A stretch of DNA of 64,000 nt from Luteimonas sp. MC1825. GTDB lineage: Bacteria; Pseudomonadota; Gammaproteobacteria; Xanthomonadales; Xanthomonadaceae. The position numbers and the translations under genes are program-made. Positions 1 to 9,175 of this stretch are shown here, in pieces (position 1 is the stretch's first letter; the number at the start of each line of letters is the position of its first letter). The notes beneath the pieces are model-generated. The model searched no databases, was not told the DNA's origin, and worked only from the letters and a program-made list of their open reading frames with translations. The stretch lies in assembly GCF_014764385.1 (NCBI RefSeq), contig NZ_CP061714.1, positions 1,860,001-1,924,000 of the forward strand. Reading direction: 5' to 3'.

Positions 1-434
1 GTGTGGCTGCGCACGCGCCATTTGCCGTCGGCCTCGCGCAGCGAGTCGATACCGACGACCACGCACTGCACGCCGAACGCGTCCGCCAGCTCGGTGACCA
101 GCGCCGGACGCTCGAGCGCGGGCGTGTTGATCGAGATCTTGTCGGCGCCCGCGTGCAGCACGCGGCGCGCGTCGTCGACGCTGCGGATGCCGCCGGCGAC
201 GCAGAACGGGATATCCAGCAGCCGCGCCAGGCGCTCGATCCATGCGATGTCGACGCTGCGCCCGCGCGGACTGGCGCCGATGTCGTAGAACACCAGCTCG
301 TCGGCACCCTGGTCGCGGTAGCGCTGCGCGAGCGTGGCGATGTCACCGACGTCGACGTGGTCGCGGAAGCGCACGCCCTTCACCACGCGTCCGTCCTGCA
401 CGTCGAGACAGGGAATGATGCGGCGGCTCAGCAT
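1..434 (-). CDS. hisF: Imidazole glycerol phosphate synthase cyclase subunit HisF (3' part outside window)
   Basis: HisF pairs with HisH to turn PRFAR and glutamine-derived ammonia into imidazole glycerol phosphate and AICAR. The visible N-terminal ~144 residues open with [20 protein letters not shown], the standard start of the HisF (beta-alpha)8 barrel with its first catalytic Asp in CLDV. Further phosphate-barrel signatures follow: FYDIGAS and VAGGIRS. The reading frame runs off the left edge, so the C-terminal half is not seen. The ATG at 432-434 overlaps the hisA stop by 7 bases, so translation is probably coupled. It is the most distal visible gene of the operon. Confidence 0.97.
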   Translation of the reverse strand, partial: MLSRRIIPCLDVQDGRVVKGVRFRDHVDVGDIATLAQRYRDQGADELVFYDIGASPRGRSVDIAWIERLARLLDIPFCVAGGIRSVDDARRVLHAGADKISINTPALERPALVTELADAFGVQCVVVGIDSLREADGKWRVRSH

Positions 435-1198
435 GGCGGCGCCTGCCCGGATGCGGCTGCGTCATCAAGCGCAAGCGCGTCGTGCAGGCCGAGCCTGCCT
501 TCCAGCAGCGCCTTGCCGAGCACGATCCCGTCGCAGCCGATGGCGCGCGCCGCGGCGATGTCGTCGGCGTCTCGGGCTCCGCCGCTGGCCTGCAGCCGCA
601 GCGTCGGGGCCAGCGTGCGCAGGCGCGCATACAGCGAAAGGTTGGGGCCGGAAAGCATGCCGTCGCGGCCGATGTCGGTGCACAGGAGATGCTGCAGCCC
701 GGCGCCGGCATGGAACGCGACCAGCGCGTCCAGTGTCTCCGCGGCGTCCTCGGTCCATCCGTGTGTGGCTGGGCGCCACTGCCCGTCGGCTGCCTGGCGC
801 GCGTCCAGCGCGACCACGATCCGCGCCGCGCCATGCCGCGCCACCCAGCCTGCGACCATGTCGCGCCGGGCGACCGCCAGCGAGCCGATGACCACGCGGT
901 CCGCGCCGGCGTCCAGCATCGCGTCGACATCGCCCTCGCTGCGCACGCCGCCACCGGTCTGCACCGACAGGCCGGTCTGCGCCTTGATGCGCGACAGCAG
1001 CGGCGCCAGCGTGTAGCCGCCGGCACGTGCCGCGTCGAGATCGACCAGGTGCAGCCAGCGGGCACCCGCTTCGGCGTAGCGCATGGCCAGATCCAGCGGC
1101 GCATCCGCGTAGCGCGACTCGCGCGCGTAGTCGCCCTGCGCCAGTCGCACCACGCGGCCATCGCGGACATCGATCGCGGGATAGACGTTGAACCTCAT
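428..1198 (-). CDS. hisA: Phosphoribosylformimino-AICAR ribotide isomerase HisA
   Basis: HisA catalyses the Amadori isomerisation of ProFAR to PRFAR, the step before HisHF. The 256-residue product starts [20 protein letters not shown] with the first catalytic Asp in AIDV. It has the half-barrel phosphate motifs QTGGGVRS and ASGGARD, and the second Asp in CTDIGRDG. Length is slightly above the usual ~245 because of a short Ala-rich C-terminal tail. The ATG at 1196-1198 overlaps the hisH stop in an ATGA arrangement. The frame stays open upstream, but only this start gives the family N-terminus. Confidence 0.97.
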   Translation of the reverse strand: MRFNVYPAIDVRDGRVVRLAQGDYARESRYADAPLDLAMRYAEAGARWLHLVDLDAARAGGYTLAPLLSRIKAQTGLSVQTGGGVRSEGDVDAMLDAGADRVVIGSLAVARRDMVAGWVARHGAARIVVALDARQAADGQWRPATHGWTEDAAETLDALVAFHAGAGLQHLLCTDIGRDGMLSGPNLSLYARLRTLAPTLRLQASGGARDADDIAAARAIGCDGIVLGKALLEGRLGLHDALALDDAAASGQAPPC

Positions 1199-1791
1199 GC
1201 ACGCGCTCCAAGGAAATTGTGCAGCAGCCGCGCGCCGGCTGCCCCCGAACGCTCGGGATGGAACTGCGCGCCGGCCACGAGGTCCTGCTCCACCACTGCC
1301 GCGAACGACGTACCGTGCGTGCAGTCGGCCACGCAGTCGCCTGTCACGGGCGCAGCGTAGCCATGCACGAAATAGACCCATGCCCCGTCCTCGATGCCGG
1401 CCATCAGCCGCGAATCGCCGCGCATGCGCAGCCGGTTCCAGCCCATGTGCGGGACGCGCAGGCCCGGCGCCGGCGCCAGCCGCCGCACGCTGCCGCGCAG
1501 CAGGCCGAGGCAGGGCACGTCGCCCTCCTCGGAGTCCTCGAACAGCAGCTGCATGCCCAGGCAGATGCCCAGCAGCGGAACCGTCGGCTCGCGCAGCACC
1601 GTGTCGAAACCACGCTCGCGCAGCAGCCGCATCGCCGGCGCGGCGGCACCGACACCCGGCAGGATCACGCGTGCGGCGCCACGCAGCCCATCGGCATCGC
1701 GGGCGATGCGAGGCCTGGCGCCGAGCCGCTCGAGCGCGTAGCGCACCGAGCCCAGGTTGGCGCCGCCGGCATCGATGATGACCACGTCCAT
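1195..1791 (-). CDS. hisH: Imidazole glycerol phosphate synthase glutaminase subunit HisH
   Basis: HisH is the class I glutamine amidotransferase that hydrolyses glutamine and channels ammonia to HisF. The 198-residue protein has the opening [16 protein letters not shown], the oxyanion strand PGVGA, the nucleophile elbow [10 protein letters not shown] with the catalytic Cys, and the His/Glu of the triad in QFHPERSG. Length is normal for the family. It begins two bases after the hisB stop and overlaps hisA by four bases, so it sits in the conserved hisB-hisH-hisA-hisF order. Nothing is missing from the catalytic set. Confidence 0.97.
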   Translation of the reverse strand: MDVVIIDAGGANLGSVRYALERLGARPRIARDADGLRGAARVILPGVGAAAPAMRLLRERGFDTVLREPTVPLLGICLGMQLLFEDSEEGDVPCLGLLRGSVRRLAPAPGLRVPHMGWNRLRMRGDSRLMAGIEDGAWVYFVHGYAAPVTGDCVADCTHGTSFAAVVEQDLVAGAQFHPERSGAAGARLLHNFLGARA

Positions 1792-1793
1792 GG

Positions 1794-2867
1794 CTACAGC
1801 GTGCCCTTGGTACTGGGCAGCACCTGGCCGCTGCGCGCGACCGCCTGCCGCAGCGCCCGCGCGAAGGCCTTGAAGCAGGCTTCGACCTTATGGTGGTCGT
1901 TGTCGCCCATGACCTGCAGGTGCAGGTTCAAGCCGCAGGCATCGCACAGCGAGCGGAAGAAGTGCGCCACCAGTTCGGTCGGCAGGTCGCCGACGCGCTC
2001 GCGCCGGAATACGCCGTCGAACACCAGGTACGGCCGCCCGCCGAAGTCCAGCGCCGCGCTGGCCAGGGTCTCGTCCATCGGCAGCGTGAAGCCGTAGCGG
2101 CCGATGCCACGCTTGTCGCCCAGCGCCTCGCGCAGCGCCTGGCCCAGCGCCAGCCCGGTGTCCTCGACGGTGTGGTGTTCGTCGATGTGCAGGTCGCCTT
2201 CGGCCTGCACCCGCAGCGCGATGCCGCCGTGCTTGCCGATCTGCTCCAGCATGTGGTCGAAGAACGCCAGGCCGGTGGCGATGGCGGGCTCCGCCACGCT
2301 GTCCAGGTCGATGTCCACGCGAATGCGGGTCTCGCGCGTTTCGCGCACCACGCTGGCGCGGCGCGGGGCATCGACCAGCGCGTGCGCGATCGCCGGCCAG
2401 TCCCATTCGCCACCAAACCTCGCCGTGCGCAGGTGGAAGCCGCGGATGCCGAGGTTTGCCGCGAACTGCATGTCCGTCTCGCGGTCGCCGACCACCGCCG
2501 AACGCGCCCAGTCGATGCCGCGGTCCTTGAGGTAAGGCATCACCATGCCAAGGCCCGGCTTGCGCGTGGGCGCGTTGTCGGCCGGCATGCTGCTGTCGAT
2601 GAGCACGTCGCGGAAGACGATGCCCTGGCTCTCGAACACCTGCATCATCAGCGCCTGCGGCGCGTCGAAGTGCTCCTGCGGGAAGGCGTCGGTGCCCAGC
2701 CCATCCTGGTTGCTGACGATGACGAACTGGTAGCCGGCATCGCGCAGGCGCAGCAGGGCCGGCACCACGTCGCGGCAGAAGCGCAGCTTGTGCAGGCCGT
2801 CGATCTGCAGGTCGTCGGGCTCCTCGATGAGCGTGCCGTCGCGGTCGACGAACAGGATCGGAGTCAT
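1794..2867 (-). CDS. hisB: Bifunctional histidinol-phosphatase / imidazoleglycerol-phosphate dehydratase HisB
   Basis: This 357-residue fusion carries two histidine pathway activities. The N-terminal ~165 residues are a HAD-type histidinol phosphate phosphatase, with [12 protein letters not shown] holding the Asp nucleophile and the Asp acid/base, and VGDRETD as the metal motif. The C-terminal ~190 residues are IGP dehydratase, with manganese-binding histidines in [22 protein letters not shown] and [14 protein letters not shown]. The fusion is typical of gammaproteobacteria. The start codon overlaps the hisC stop as ATGA. Confidence 0.97.
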   Translation of the reverse strand: MTPILFVDRDGTLIEEPDDLQIDGLHKLRFCRDVVPALLRLRDAGYQFVIVSNQDGLGTDAFPQEHFDAPQALMMQVFESQGIVFRDVLIDSSMPADNAPTRKPGLGMVMPYLKDRGIDWARSAVVGDRETDMQFAANLGIRGFHLRTARFGGEWDWPAIAHALVDAPRRASVVRETRETRIRVDIDLDSVAEPAIATGLAFFDHMLEQIGKHGGIALRVQAEGDLHIDEHHTVEDTGLALGQALREALGDKRGIGRYGFTLPMDETLASAALDFGGRPYLVFDGVFRRERVGDLPTELVAHFFRSLCDACGLNLHLQVMGDNDHHKVEACFKAFARALRQAVARSGQVLPSTKGTL

Positions 2868-3946
2868 GGTGTGCTCCCCGCCGCGCCCAGCGCGGCCAAT
2901 ACGCGGTCGTTCTCGGCCGCCGTGCCGATGGTGATGCGCAGCGCATCGTCAAGGCCGGCGACAGCGCGCTGGTCGCGCACCACCACGCCGGCCGCCTGCA
3001 GCGCGGCGAGCGCGGCGCCGGCATCGGCGAAGCGCAGCAGCAGGAAGTTGCCGGCCGACGGATACACCCGGCGCACGCCGGGCAGGCCGGCCAGCGCAAG
3101 GCGCATGCGTTCGCGCTCGGCGACCACCAGGTCCACGCGTGCGCGGGTGGTGGCCAGCGCGTCCGGCGCCAGCGCCGCCAGGGCCAGCGCCGCACACGGT
3201 GCCGGCACCGGATAGGGTGCCTGGCAGGCGCGCAGCGCGGCGATGAGGTCGGCATCCGCGATCACGCAGCCGATCCGCGCCGCCGCAAGCGCATGCGCCT
3301 TGGACAGCGTGCGCAGCACGGCCAGGTTGGCGCAGCTGGCCAGCAGCGTGGTCGCCGACGCCTGGGTGTCGAACTCCGCGTAGGCCTCGTCGACCACCAC
3401 CAGCGCGCGGCCGGCGAGCCGCGCCGCGATGTCGGCAACGAGCGCGAGCGGGATCGCGCCGCCCGTCGGGTTGGATGGCGAGCACAGGAACACGATCCGC
3501 GCGTTGCCCTGCACGGCCGCGGCGACCAGGGCATCGGCATCCAGCTCGAATCCGGCATCGGCGTCGCGCAGCGGCACCTCGATCAACGGCGCTCCCTGCA
3601 GCCGCGCGCTGACCGCATACATGCCGAACACCGGCGGCGTGGCCAGCACCGCGTCGATGCCGGCGCGGCACAGCGCGCGCACCAGCAGGTCGATCGCCTC
3701 GTCGCTGCCGCGGCCGACCAGCAACTGGTCGGGCTCGCAGCCGTACAGCGAAGCCAGCGCGGCGCGCAGTGTGGCGGGCTGCGGCTCCGGGTAGCGGTTG
3801 GTGCCGCCGCCGGCATCGCCGGGGTTCGGCCACGCGCTTTCATTGGCATTGAGCCAGACATCGCCGCGCGCCACTTCACCGCGCGCGGAGCGATAGCCCG
3901 CGAATCCGCGCAGGTCCGGGCGCAGCAGGTCGATGGCCGCGCTCAT
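2864..3946 (-). CDS. hisC: Histidinol-phosphate aminotransferase HisC
   Basis: HisC is a PLP-dependent fold-type I aminotransferase that converts imidazole acetol phosphate and glutamate to histidinol phosphate. The ~360-residue product contains the substrate region [34 protein letters not shown], the cofactor Asp in [10 protein letters not shown], and the Schiff-base Lys in [11 protein letters not shown] chose the ATG at 3944-3946 because it overlaps the hisD TGA as ATGA; another in-frame ATG lies two codons upstream. The N-terminus would be [14 protein letters not shown]. It lies in the operon between hisD and hisB. Confidence 0.96.
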   Translation of the reverse strand: MSAAIDLLRPDLRGFAGYRSARGEVARGDVWLNANESAWPNPGDAGGGTNRYPEPQPATLRAALASLYGCEPDQLLVGRGSDEAIDLLVRALCRAGIDAVLATPPVFGMYAVSARLQGAPLIEVPLRDADAGFELDADALVAAAVQGNARIVFLCSPSNPTGGAIPLALVADIAARLAGRALVVVDEAYAEFDTQASATTLLASCANLAVLRTLSKAHALAAARIGCVIADADLIAALRACQAPYPVPAPCAALALAALAPDALATTRARVDLVVAERERMRLALAGLPGVRRVYPSAGNFLLLRFADAGAALAALQAAGVVVRDQRAVAGLDDALRITIGTAAENDRVLAALGAAGSTP

Positions 3947-5250
3947 GCGCATGCCTGCCGTGGCGCCTGCAGCCGCAGACGCACCGCGTTGGCGTGCGCC
4001 TCGAGGCCTTCGGCTTCCGCCAGCACGACCGCGTCCGGACCGATCGCGGCGATGCCCGCGGCGGTCGCAGACTGCACGCTCACGAAGTTCTGGAAGCTGG
4101 CCACGCTCACCCCGCTCCAGGCCGCCGCCGCGCCGCCGGTCGGCAGCACGTGGTTGGTACCGCTGCAGTAGTCGCCGAGCGCTTCGGGGGTGTGGTCACC
4201 CAGGAACACCGAGCCTGCGGCCGCGACCCGATCGAGCCAGTCGCGCGGCGCGCGCAACGCCAGGATCAGGTGCTCCGGCGCGTAGTCGTTGCTGATCGCG
4301 AACGCCTCGTCGAGCGTGTCCACCAGCACCAGTCGCGACGCCGACAGCGCCTCGCGCGCGATCGCCGCACGCGGCAACGCGGCCAACTGCGCCTCGAGTT
4401 CGACACCCACGCGCTCGAGCAACGCCTCGCTGTCCGACAGCAGCAGCACCTGCGAATCCGGCCCGTGCTCCGCCTGCGACAACAGGTCGGCCGCGACCCA
4501 CGCGGCATCGGCACCGGCATCCGCGATCACCAGCACCTCCGACGGCCCCGCGGGCATGTCGATCGCCGCCAGGCCGGCCTGCGCCACCTGGCGCTTGGCC
4601 TCGGTGACGTAGGCGTTGCCCGGCCCGAACACCTTGTCGCACGACGGCACGCTCGCCGTGCCGCAGGCCATCGCCGCGATCGCCTGCGCGCCGCCGATCT
4701 TGAAGACCCGGGTGATGCCACACAGAGCGGCCGCCACCAGCACCGCCGGATCGGCGCTGCCGTCGGCGCGTGGCGGGGTGCACAGCACGATGTCCGCGCA
4801 ACCGGCGAGGCTTGCGGGCACGCCGAGCATCAGCGCGGTGGACGGCAGTGGCGCGCTGCCGGCGGGCACGTACAGGCCGACGCGGCGGATCGGCCGCACG
4901 ACGCGCTCGCAGGTGACGCCCGGCGCGGTCTCCACGGCGTAGTCGCCCTGCATGCCGGCGCGGTGGAAGGTTTCGATGCGTGCCTTTGCCGCGGTCATCG
5001 CACCGCGAAGGGCATCGGAGACATGCGCCTGCGCGGCGAGGAACTCGTCGTCGCCCACCGCCAACGCCTCCAGATCGACACCGTCGAACTGGCGTGCGTA
5101 CTCCGTCAGGGCCGCGTCGGCACGCAGCCGCACCTGCTCGATGATGGCCGCGACTGAGCGCGCGGTCGCGTCCGACGTTGCCTGCGTGGGCCGGCGCAGC
5201 GCTGTGCTGCGCGCATCGGCATCCAGCGTGGACCAGCGCAGTCGCCTCAT
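3943..5250 (-). CDS. hisD: Histidinol dehydrogenase HisD
   Basis: HisD performs the last two steps of histidine synthesis, NAD-dependent oxidation of histidinol to histidine. The 435-residue protein shows the nucleotide and catalytic stretch [30 protein letters not shown], the zinc and substrate ligands in [10 protein letters not shown], the general-base region NDYAPEHL, and [11 protein letters not shown]. The frame continues upstream into hisG. The ATG at 5248-5250 overlaps the hisG stop (ATGA) and gives the expected N-terminus [14 protein letters not shown]. Length matches the family. Confidence 0.97.
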   Translation of the reverse strand: MRRLRWSTLDADARSTALRRPTQATSDATARSVAAIIEQVRLRADAALTEYARQFDGVDLEALAVGDDEFLAAQAHVSDALRGAMTAAKARIETFHRAGMQGDYAVETAPGVTCERVVRPIRRVGLYVPAGSAPLPSTALMLGVPASLAGCADIVLCTPPRADGSADPAVLVAAALCGITRVFKIGGAQAIAAMACGTASVPSCDKVFGPGNAYVTEAKRQVAQAGLAAIDMPAGPSEVLVIADAGADAAWVAADLLSQAEHGPDSQVLLLSDSEALLERVGVELEAQLAALPRAAIAREALSASRLVLVDTLDEAFAISNDYAPEHLILALRAPRDWLDRVAAAGSVFLGDHTPEALGDYCSGTNHVLPTGGAAAAWSGVSVASFQNFVSVQSATAAGIAAIGPDAVVLAEAEGLEAHANAVRLRLQAPRQACA

Positions 5251-6161
5251 GCCAGCGTCCTCTCGACCGGCAGCACCATCAGGCCGCTGGCGCCGGCGGA
5301 TTTCAGGTCTTCCAGCCGCTGCCAGGTCATCGCGCCATGGCACAGCGCCTGCAGCGACAGGCTGTCGGCGCCATCGACCTGCAGCACCGTCGGCGGCTCG
5401 GCGTCCGGCAGCAGCTTCATCAGCCCCGGCATCGCACTGCGCGGCGCCTGGAACAGCAACAGCCGGCTGTCGCGGATCTTCAGCACGCCATCCAGCCTGC
5501 GCAGCAGCAACTGCGCGAGGTCGGCGCGGGCGTCGGTGAACGGTTGCGGCGGCCCGGCAAGCACCGCCTCGCTGCGCAGCAACGTCGCCACCGGCACCAG
5601 CTGGTTTGCCGACAGCGTCGCGCCGCTGGACACCAGGTCACAGATCGCATCCGCCTGCCCCAGCCGCGGCGCGATCTCGACCGACCCCGACAGCGTGACC
5701 ACCGAAGCGGACACACCATTCGCCTGCAGCCACTGGCGCAGCAACGCCGGGTAACTGGTGGCGATGCGCGCACCTTCGAGCTGCGCAGGCCCGTCCCATG
5801 CCTGGCCTTCCGGCAGCGCGATATCGAGCCGGCAGCCACCGAAGCCCAGCGCCCGCAGCTCGCGCGCCGCCGCAGCGCCGCCCCGCGCCGCGCGCTCGGC
5901 CGAGTATTCGTCCAGCACGTTGCGCCCGACGATGCCGTAGTCGCAGACGCCGTCGGCGAGCAGACCGGGAATGTCGTCGTCACGCACCAGCAGCAGGTCC
6001 ACCGGCAGCGACTCGCCGTAGCAGAACAGGCGGTCGCGGCTCTCGCGCCACGACAGCCCGCAGGACGCGAGCAGCGCGCGCGCCGGCTCGCCGAGGCGAC
6101 CGGATTTCTGGATGGCGATGCGCAATCGATCGCGGCGCGGCGCGGCGACGGGAGGACTCAT
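5247..6161 (-). CDS. hisG: ATP phosphoribosyltransferase, long form, HisG
   Basis: HisG catalyses the committed step, ATP plus PRPP to phosphoribosyl-ATP, and is the feedback-inhibited enzyme of the pathway. At 304 residues it is the long form with a C-terminal regulatory ACT-like domain, so no HisZ partner is needed. Visible features are the opening [15 protein letters not shown], the [10 protein letters not shown] region, and the PRPP-loop segment [14 protein letters not shown]. The start at 6159-6161 lies 11 bases after the preceding TrpR-like gene, with a modest AAGG ribosome site. It is the first enzyme gene of the operon. Confidence 0.97.
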   Translation of the reverse strand: MSPPVAAPRRDRLRIAIQKSGRLGEPARALLASCGLSWRESRDRLFCYGESLPVDLLLVRDDDIPGLLADGVCDYGIVGRNVLDEYSAERAARGGAAAARELRALGFGGCRLDIALPEGQAWDGPAQLEGARIATSYPALLRQWLQANGVSASVVTLSGSVEIAPRLGQADAICDLVSSGATLSANQLVPVATLLRSEAVLAGPPQPFTDARADLAQLLLRRLDGVLKIRDSRLLLFQAPRSAMPGLMKLLPDAEPPTVLQVDGADSLSLQALCHGAMTWQRLEDLKSAGASGLMVLPVERTLA

Positions 6162-6172
6162 GGCGGGGGCCT

Positions 6173-6499
6173 TCAGTGGGATTCGGCGAGGCGGGGAAAC
6201 TGGCGACGCACGGCCGCGGCATAGCCGCCTTCGCCCTGCTCCAGCGTGCGGGCGACGCGCCCGACGGTGGTCACGCTGACCATGGTGCGTTCGTGGATCT
6301 CGCGATACGGCACGCCTTCAAGCAGCAGCGGCACCACGCGCCAGCGATCGGACATGGCCTCCAGCTCGGCCGGAGTGCACAGGTCGCGCAGGAACGCCGC
6401 CACGTCCGACGGGTTGTCGAGCGCGGCGAGCGCCTCCGCCAGTGCCTGGAATCCGGCATCGGCGTCCTTCCTCGACAGTGTGAGCGGGCGTTGCTTCAT
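6173..6499 (-). CDS. TrpR/YerC-YecD family regulator heading the his operon
   Basis: A 108-residue protein of the Trp-repressor superfamily, YerC/YecD type. Seen: an all-helical layout with [20 protein letters not shown] followed by the helix-turn-helix-like [20 protein letters not shown], the hallmark of this family. In xanthomonads a gene of this family lies immediately before hisG and is co-transcribed with it. Its position as first gene, 11 bases from hisG, suggests it regulates its own operon, perhaps in response to an amino-acid or purine-related ligand. A palindromic site overlapping its promoter (6513-6530) is a candidate target. The ligand is unknown. Confidence 0.88.
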   Translation of the reverse strand: MKQRPLTLSRKDADAGFQALAEALAALDNPSDVAAFLRDLCTPAELEAMSDRWRVVPLLLEGVPYREIHERTMVSVTTVGRVARTLEQGEGGYAAAVRRQFPRLAESH

Positions 6500-6512
6500 T
6501 GTTCCAGCGTGT

Positions 6513-6530
6513 TAATGCGTTAGTACATTA
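6513..6530 (-). promoter_or_regulatory. Candidate operator before the his operon
   Basis: An 18-bp interrupted palindrome: arms TAATG and CATTA flank an 8-base centre (CGTTAGTA on the plus strand). On the minus strand it contains GTACTAA, close to the GTACTAG half-site of TrpR operators. It overlaps the 3' end of the -10 box of the his promoter and ends 14 bases before the first start codon. This is where a repressor would block initiation. Linking it to the TrpR-like gene is inference. Confidence 0.45.
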
Positions 6531-6554
6531 TGCACAGCGCTCGAGGCGGCGCAA
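6527..6554 (-). promoter_or_regulatory. Probable sigma-70 promoter of the his operon
   Basis: On the minus strand TTGCGC (6549-6554) and CATAAT (6527-6532) are separated by 16 bases, about 28 bases ahead of the TrpR-like start codon. It is the only AT-rich spot in this intergenic region. Confidence 0.55.
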
Positions 6555-6599
6555 GCCCGCTCGTTCATTGGCTATTGCGGGGAGCGACCGGAGGGCTGC

Positions 6600-8393
6600 C
6601 TAGGGGGCTCCGGGCCCAGCGTGCCGGGGTGCCACTTGTTGAAGGGAAGCAAGCTCCGGCGATTGCCCCGGCCTGTCGACAGAGCGATTGCACTGTCGGA
6701 GGATCTCGTCCACATCGACGCCAGCGACATCCTGCACCGACGTCACGCTCCAGCGCGTAGCGGGATCGCGAGGGTCTCCCTGCCAGGCGACGAGCCTGGC
6801 TTCGGGATTGGATTTGCCGGCGGAGCACCCGACACTGGCCCGGACATGGGTCACCCCGGTCATGCCGGCGCACCGGAGGTCGCGCAACACGTCGGCGGTG
6901 ACTTGCTCGAGCTTGGAGGCCGGCTCTGCAATTTCGCGCTCAGCATTCGCTGCCGACAACTGCTCGTCAACCTCGTGATACATGACGAGGTCTGCGACAT
7001 CCTGCCCGTTACCGGGATCCAGACTGATCCCGAGATTCCCGTTGTCGAAACCTGCTACACGAATCGCCGCGCCACCCTGCAGCGTCACGAGTAGATCAGT
7101 GCCATCGAGCTGGTAGGTATGACAGCCGTCGCTGCTCCGGTAGATACCCTCCGGGTCTGCCGGCGCTTGCGCACCACCGCCCAGCGTCTTGCCATCCCAA
7201 TGAACTTGACCAAGCCCATCTTCGTCCCTGACCACGTCGCCGCTATCAACCAGATAGGTATCGAAACCAACTCCCCCCAGCAACTGATCCTGATCCGCCC
7301 CGCCGATCAGAATGTCATGGCCGCGGCCGCCGACCAAAGTGTCGTCACCCCCCATGCCAAGCAGCAAGTCGTTCCTGCCGACCTCCACACCGGCGCGCGC
7401 CACTGTGCCATCGAGGGCATGGGCGCGATCGGTGTCGACGCGTTCTGATGTCGAATTTCTCTGCGCCACGGTAAGCCGATCTCCGAGACGAAGTTGGCGA
7501 CCAGGATCTACATGAATTGCAGTGGCATCCAGGATCCCGGCGTCAAGACGGTCAGCAACTTCTGGGAACTCGCCGCGCAACCCATGCAGCAAGGCGCGCT
7601 TGGCCGGCTCCAGCGCAGCATTGATTGTCGGCACCGGGCCAGACTCGAGAAGCAGTTCCCTGTAGTCTCTATTCGCCAGACCGATTACGTCGAGCCGGCT
7701 TGGCACACCTTCGAAGCTGACGCCCCACGCCGACTCCAGCGCCCTGATGCTGTCGCGGTGCAGCTGGAACATGCCATAGACGCTGAGCGCCTCTTCGGGA
7801 CTGATATTCGCGGGGTCGTCGTACAGTCCAAAGATCGCCGCTTCCATGCCTCGTCGCTTGCGCAAGCCACGTTCTGCGCCCGGGTTCGACCCCCAGCTGT
7901 TGTAGCGGAGCTGGTACCAGGCCTCAGCGCGATCTCCCTCACGAATCGCCTCGGCAAACCCTTCCATTCGGGTCCTGACGGCATGTTGTCCGCGGTTATA
8001 GGTGACAGATACCAGAACGGCTCTTTCCTTTGAATACGGCATGCCTAGGCTGTTCGCCGGATCTTCGTACTCCGGGATCGATGCCAGCTCCAGGAGATCG
8101 CGGGCTTCTTCGCGCGTTAGTGCGCGAGCAAACCGGAGGCCCAACCTGGTTCGCTCTGCGTTGGTCGTGGCGGCATCAATCCGCTCCAGATGCCGACGTT
8201 GCGTTTCGTCCAGCTGGATGTTCGCTCGTTCCCAAAGCTCAACGTTGTTGGCTCTGTTGAACGTATAGCCGAACCCGATGGTTGCAGCGCCATCTCGAAG
8301 ATCATACGCACGCGCCTCGAACGCCTCGGTATGCATGATCAGATTCGCTGCGAGCCTCTTGTACTCTGCTTGCGTGATTTCTATGTATTCCAC
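6600..8393 (-). CDS. Putative type IV secreted antibacterial lysozyme: GH24-like + RTX repeats + XVIPCD-like tail
   Basis: A 597-residue protein with no signal peptide. Residues ~1-190 resemble phage T4-type lysozyme: HTEAFEARAYDLRDGAATIG places Glu23, Asp31 and Thr38 in the E-D-T catalytic pattern, and RRGMEAAIFGL ends the domain. Residues ~346-387 are glycine/aspartate RTX calcium-binding repeats (GMGGDDTLVGGRGHDILIGG). Residues ~476-597 resemble the XVIPCD recognised by the VirD4 coupling protein of Xanthomonadales: a GMTGVTHVRAS block, then RLVAWQGDPRDPATRWSV, then a Gln-containing end. The family role would be export into rival bacteria to cut peptidoglycan. The start is GTG with AAGGA five bases upstream. 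The 5' part of the gene is visibly poorer in GC than its neighbours, suggesting acquisition. It follows its likely immunity gene by 53 bases. Secretion is inferred. Confidence 0.72.
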   Translation of the reverse strand: MEYIEITQAEYKRLAANLIMHTEAFEARAYDLRDGAATIGFGYTFNRANNVELWERANIQLDETQRRHLERIDAATTNAERTRLGLRFARALTREEARDLLELASIPEYEDPANSLGMPYSKERAVLVSVTYNRGQHAVRTRMEGFAEAIREGDRAEAWYQLRYNSWGSNPGAERGLRKRRGMEAAIFGLYDDPANISPEEALSVYGMFQLHRDSIRALESAWGVSFEGVPSRLDVIGLANRDYRELLLESGPVPTINAALEPAKRALLHGLRGEFPEVADRLDAGILDATAIHVDPGRQLRLGDRLTVAQRNSTSERVDTDRAHALDGTVARAGVEVGRNDLLLGMGGDDTLVGGRGHDILIGGADQDQLLGGVGFDTYLVDSGDVVRDEDGLGQVHWDGKTLGGGAQAPADPEGIYRSSDGCHTYQLDGTDLLVTLQGGAAIRVAGFDNGNLGISLDPGNGQDVADLVMYHEVDEQLSAANAEREIAEPASKLEQVTADVLRDLRCAGMTGVTHVRASVGCSAGKSNPEARLVAWQGDPRDPATRWSVTSVQDVAGVDVDEILRQCNRSVDRPGQSPELASLQQVAPRHAGPGAP

Positions 8394-8446
8394 GGCAATC
8401 CTTGCCCCCCGCCCTGTCCTGGGTTGTCAACACCTACAAGACCTTA

Positions 8447-8989
8447 CTAGTTGGGCGGCATGAATCTGCGCTCGCCATAGACGTGCTGCAATTCCACGTC
8501 GTGGCCGCCTTCTGACCTCGCACGGATGCGCACCTCCGTCGCCCACTCTTCTGGGCACTTCGCGAAGGCATCCTGGCGGGCGCTACCGGCTTCGCAGACC
8601 CCGAGCGCAACAGGACCCAGCAGAAGTCTTCCGCCGCTCTCAACCTCAATCAAGGGGTAGTCGTCTGCAGCGCCACGCTCGCCCTGCGGGTTGGCGTTGT
8701 AGTAACCCGCACTGATCCGGACAAGCAGGCTTCCACAGATCCTGCTTTCCGTTCGCGTGCCTGTCCGGCGAACGTTTTGATGCCCATCCCCGGGTTCGAA
8801 CACGACCAATGAGGAGATATCGATTTCTTCACTCTCGACATTTTGCCTGGGGGCGATTGCAGGCACATTGACCCGGAGATCCAGAAGTGATGCAGATGCA
8901 TCACACGTAAGCTGAAGCTTGGGAGGATCCTGACTCCGCGCCGGTATCGCAAGCAGCGAGAGAAAGGCGACTGCGAGGAAATGCTTCAT
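8447..8989 (-). CDS. Secreted four-cysteine protein, probable immunity protein for the downstream lysozyme effector
   Basis: A 180-residue protein with a clear Sec signal peptide (MKHFLAVAFLSLLAIPARSQ, cleavage near residue 20) and four cysteines in the mature part (29, 85, 132, 145), consistent with two periplasmic disulfides. No lipobox and no further membrane segment. I do not recognise the family. It is transcribed just ahead of the lysozyme-like gene with its own strong ribosome site (AAGGAAGGA). It shares that gene's lower GC. Periplasmic immunity proteins of lysozyme-type effectors are often encoded next to the effector, so a lysozyme inhibitor is the natural inference. The ATG at 8987-8989 is preferred over an upstream in-frame start because of the signal peptide and ribosome site. 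Confidence 0.6.
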   Translation of the reverse strand: MKHFLAVAFLSLLAIPARSQDPPKLQLTCDASASLLDLRVNVPAIAPRQNVESEEIDISSLVVFEPGDGHQNVRRTGTRTESRICGSLLVRISAGYYNANPQGERGAADDYPLIEVESGGRLLLGPVALGVCEAGSARQDAFAKCPEEWATEVRIRARSEGGHDVELQHVYGERRFMPPN

Positions 8990-9008
8990 GTTCCTTCCTT
9001 GTGCCGGT

Positions 9009-9015
9009 ATTAATA
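9009..9015 (-). promoter_or_regulatory. Possible -10 box of the effector/immunity pair
   Basis: TATTAAT on the minus strand, about 20 bases before the immunity-gene start codon, is the only AT-rich hexamer in the otherwise GC-rich region 8990-9175. No convincing -35 was seen. The rest of this ~190-bp gap shows no gene. Confidence 0.25.
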
Positions 9016-9175
9016 GGCCCACCCTCGCGCCATTGCGGCGGAGTCGGGTGCCATGGCGTGCTTCCTTGCACGCGCCGAGTCTAGCGCCATCCGGGGCGCG
9101 GGACGTGGGCTGTTCCGCAGTTCGGGAAATCCCCTACACGGCCTGCGGCGGGACGGTCTCGGGCGCCACGTTTGG

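Noticed and set aside
6600..8393. Prophage endolysin
   Set aside because: No holin, spanin or structural phage genes nearby, and the RTX and XVIPCD-like segments are not found in endolysins. The neighbours are an exported partner and chromosomal operons.
6600..8393. Classical RTX toxin secreted by type I secretion
   Set aside because: Only a few repeats, located centrally and not at the C-terminus, and no ABC transporter/HlyD genes in the window.
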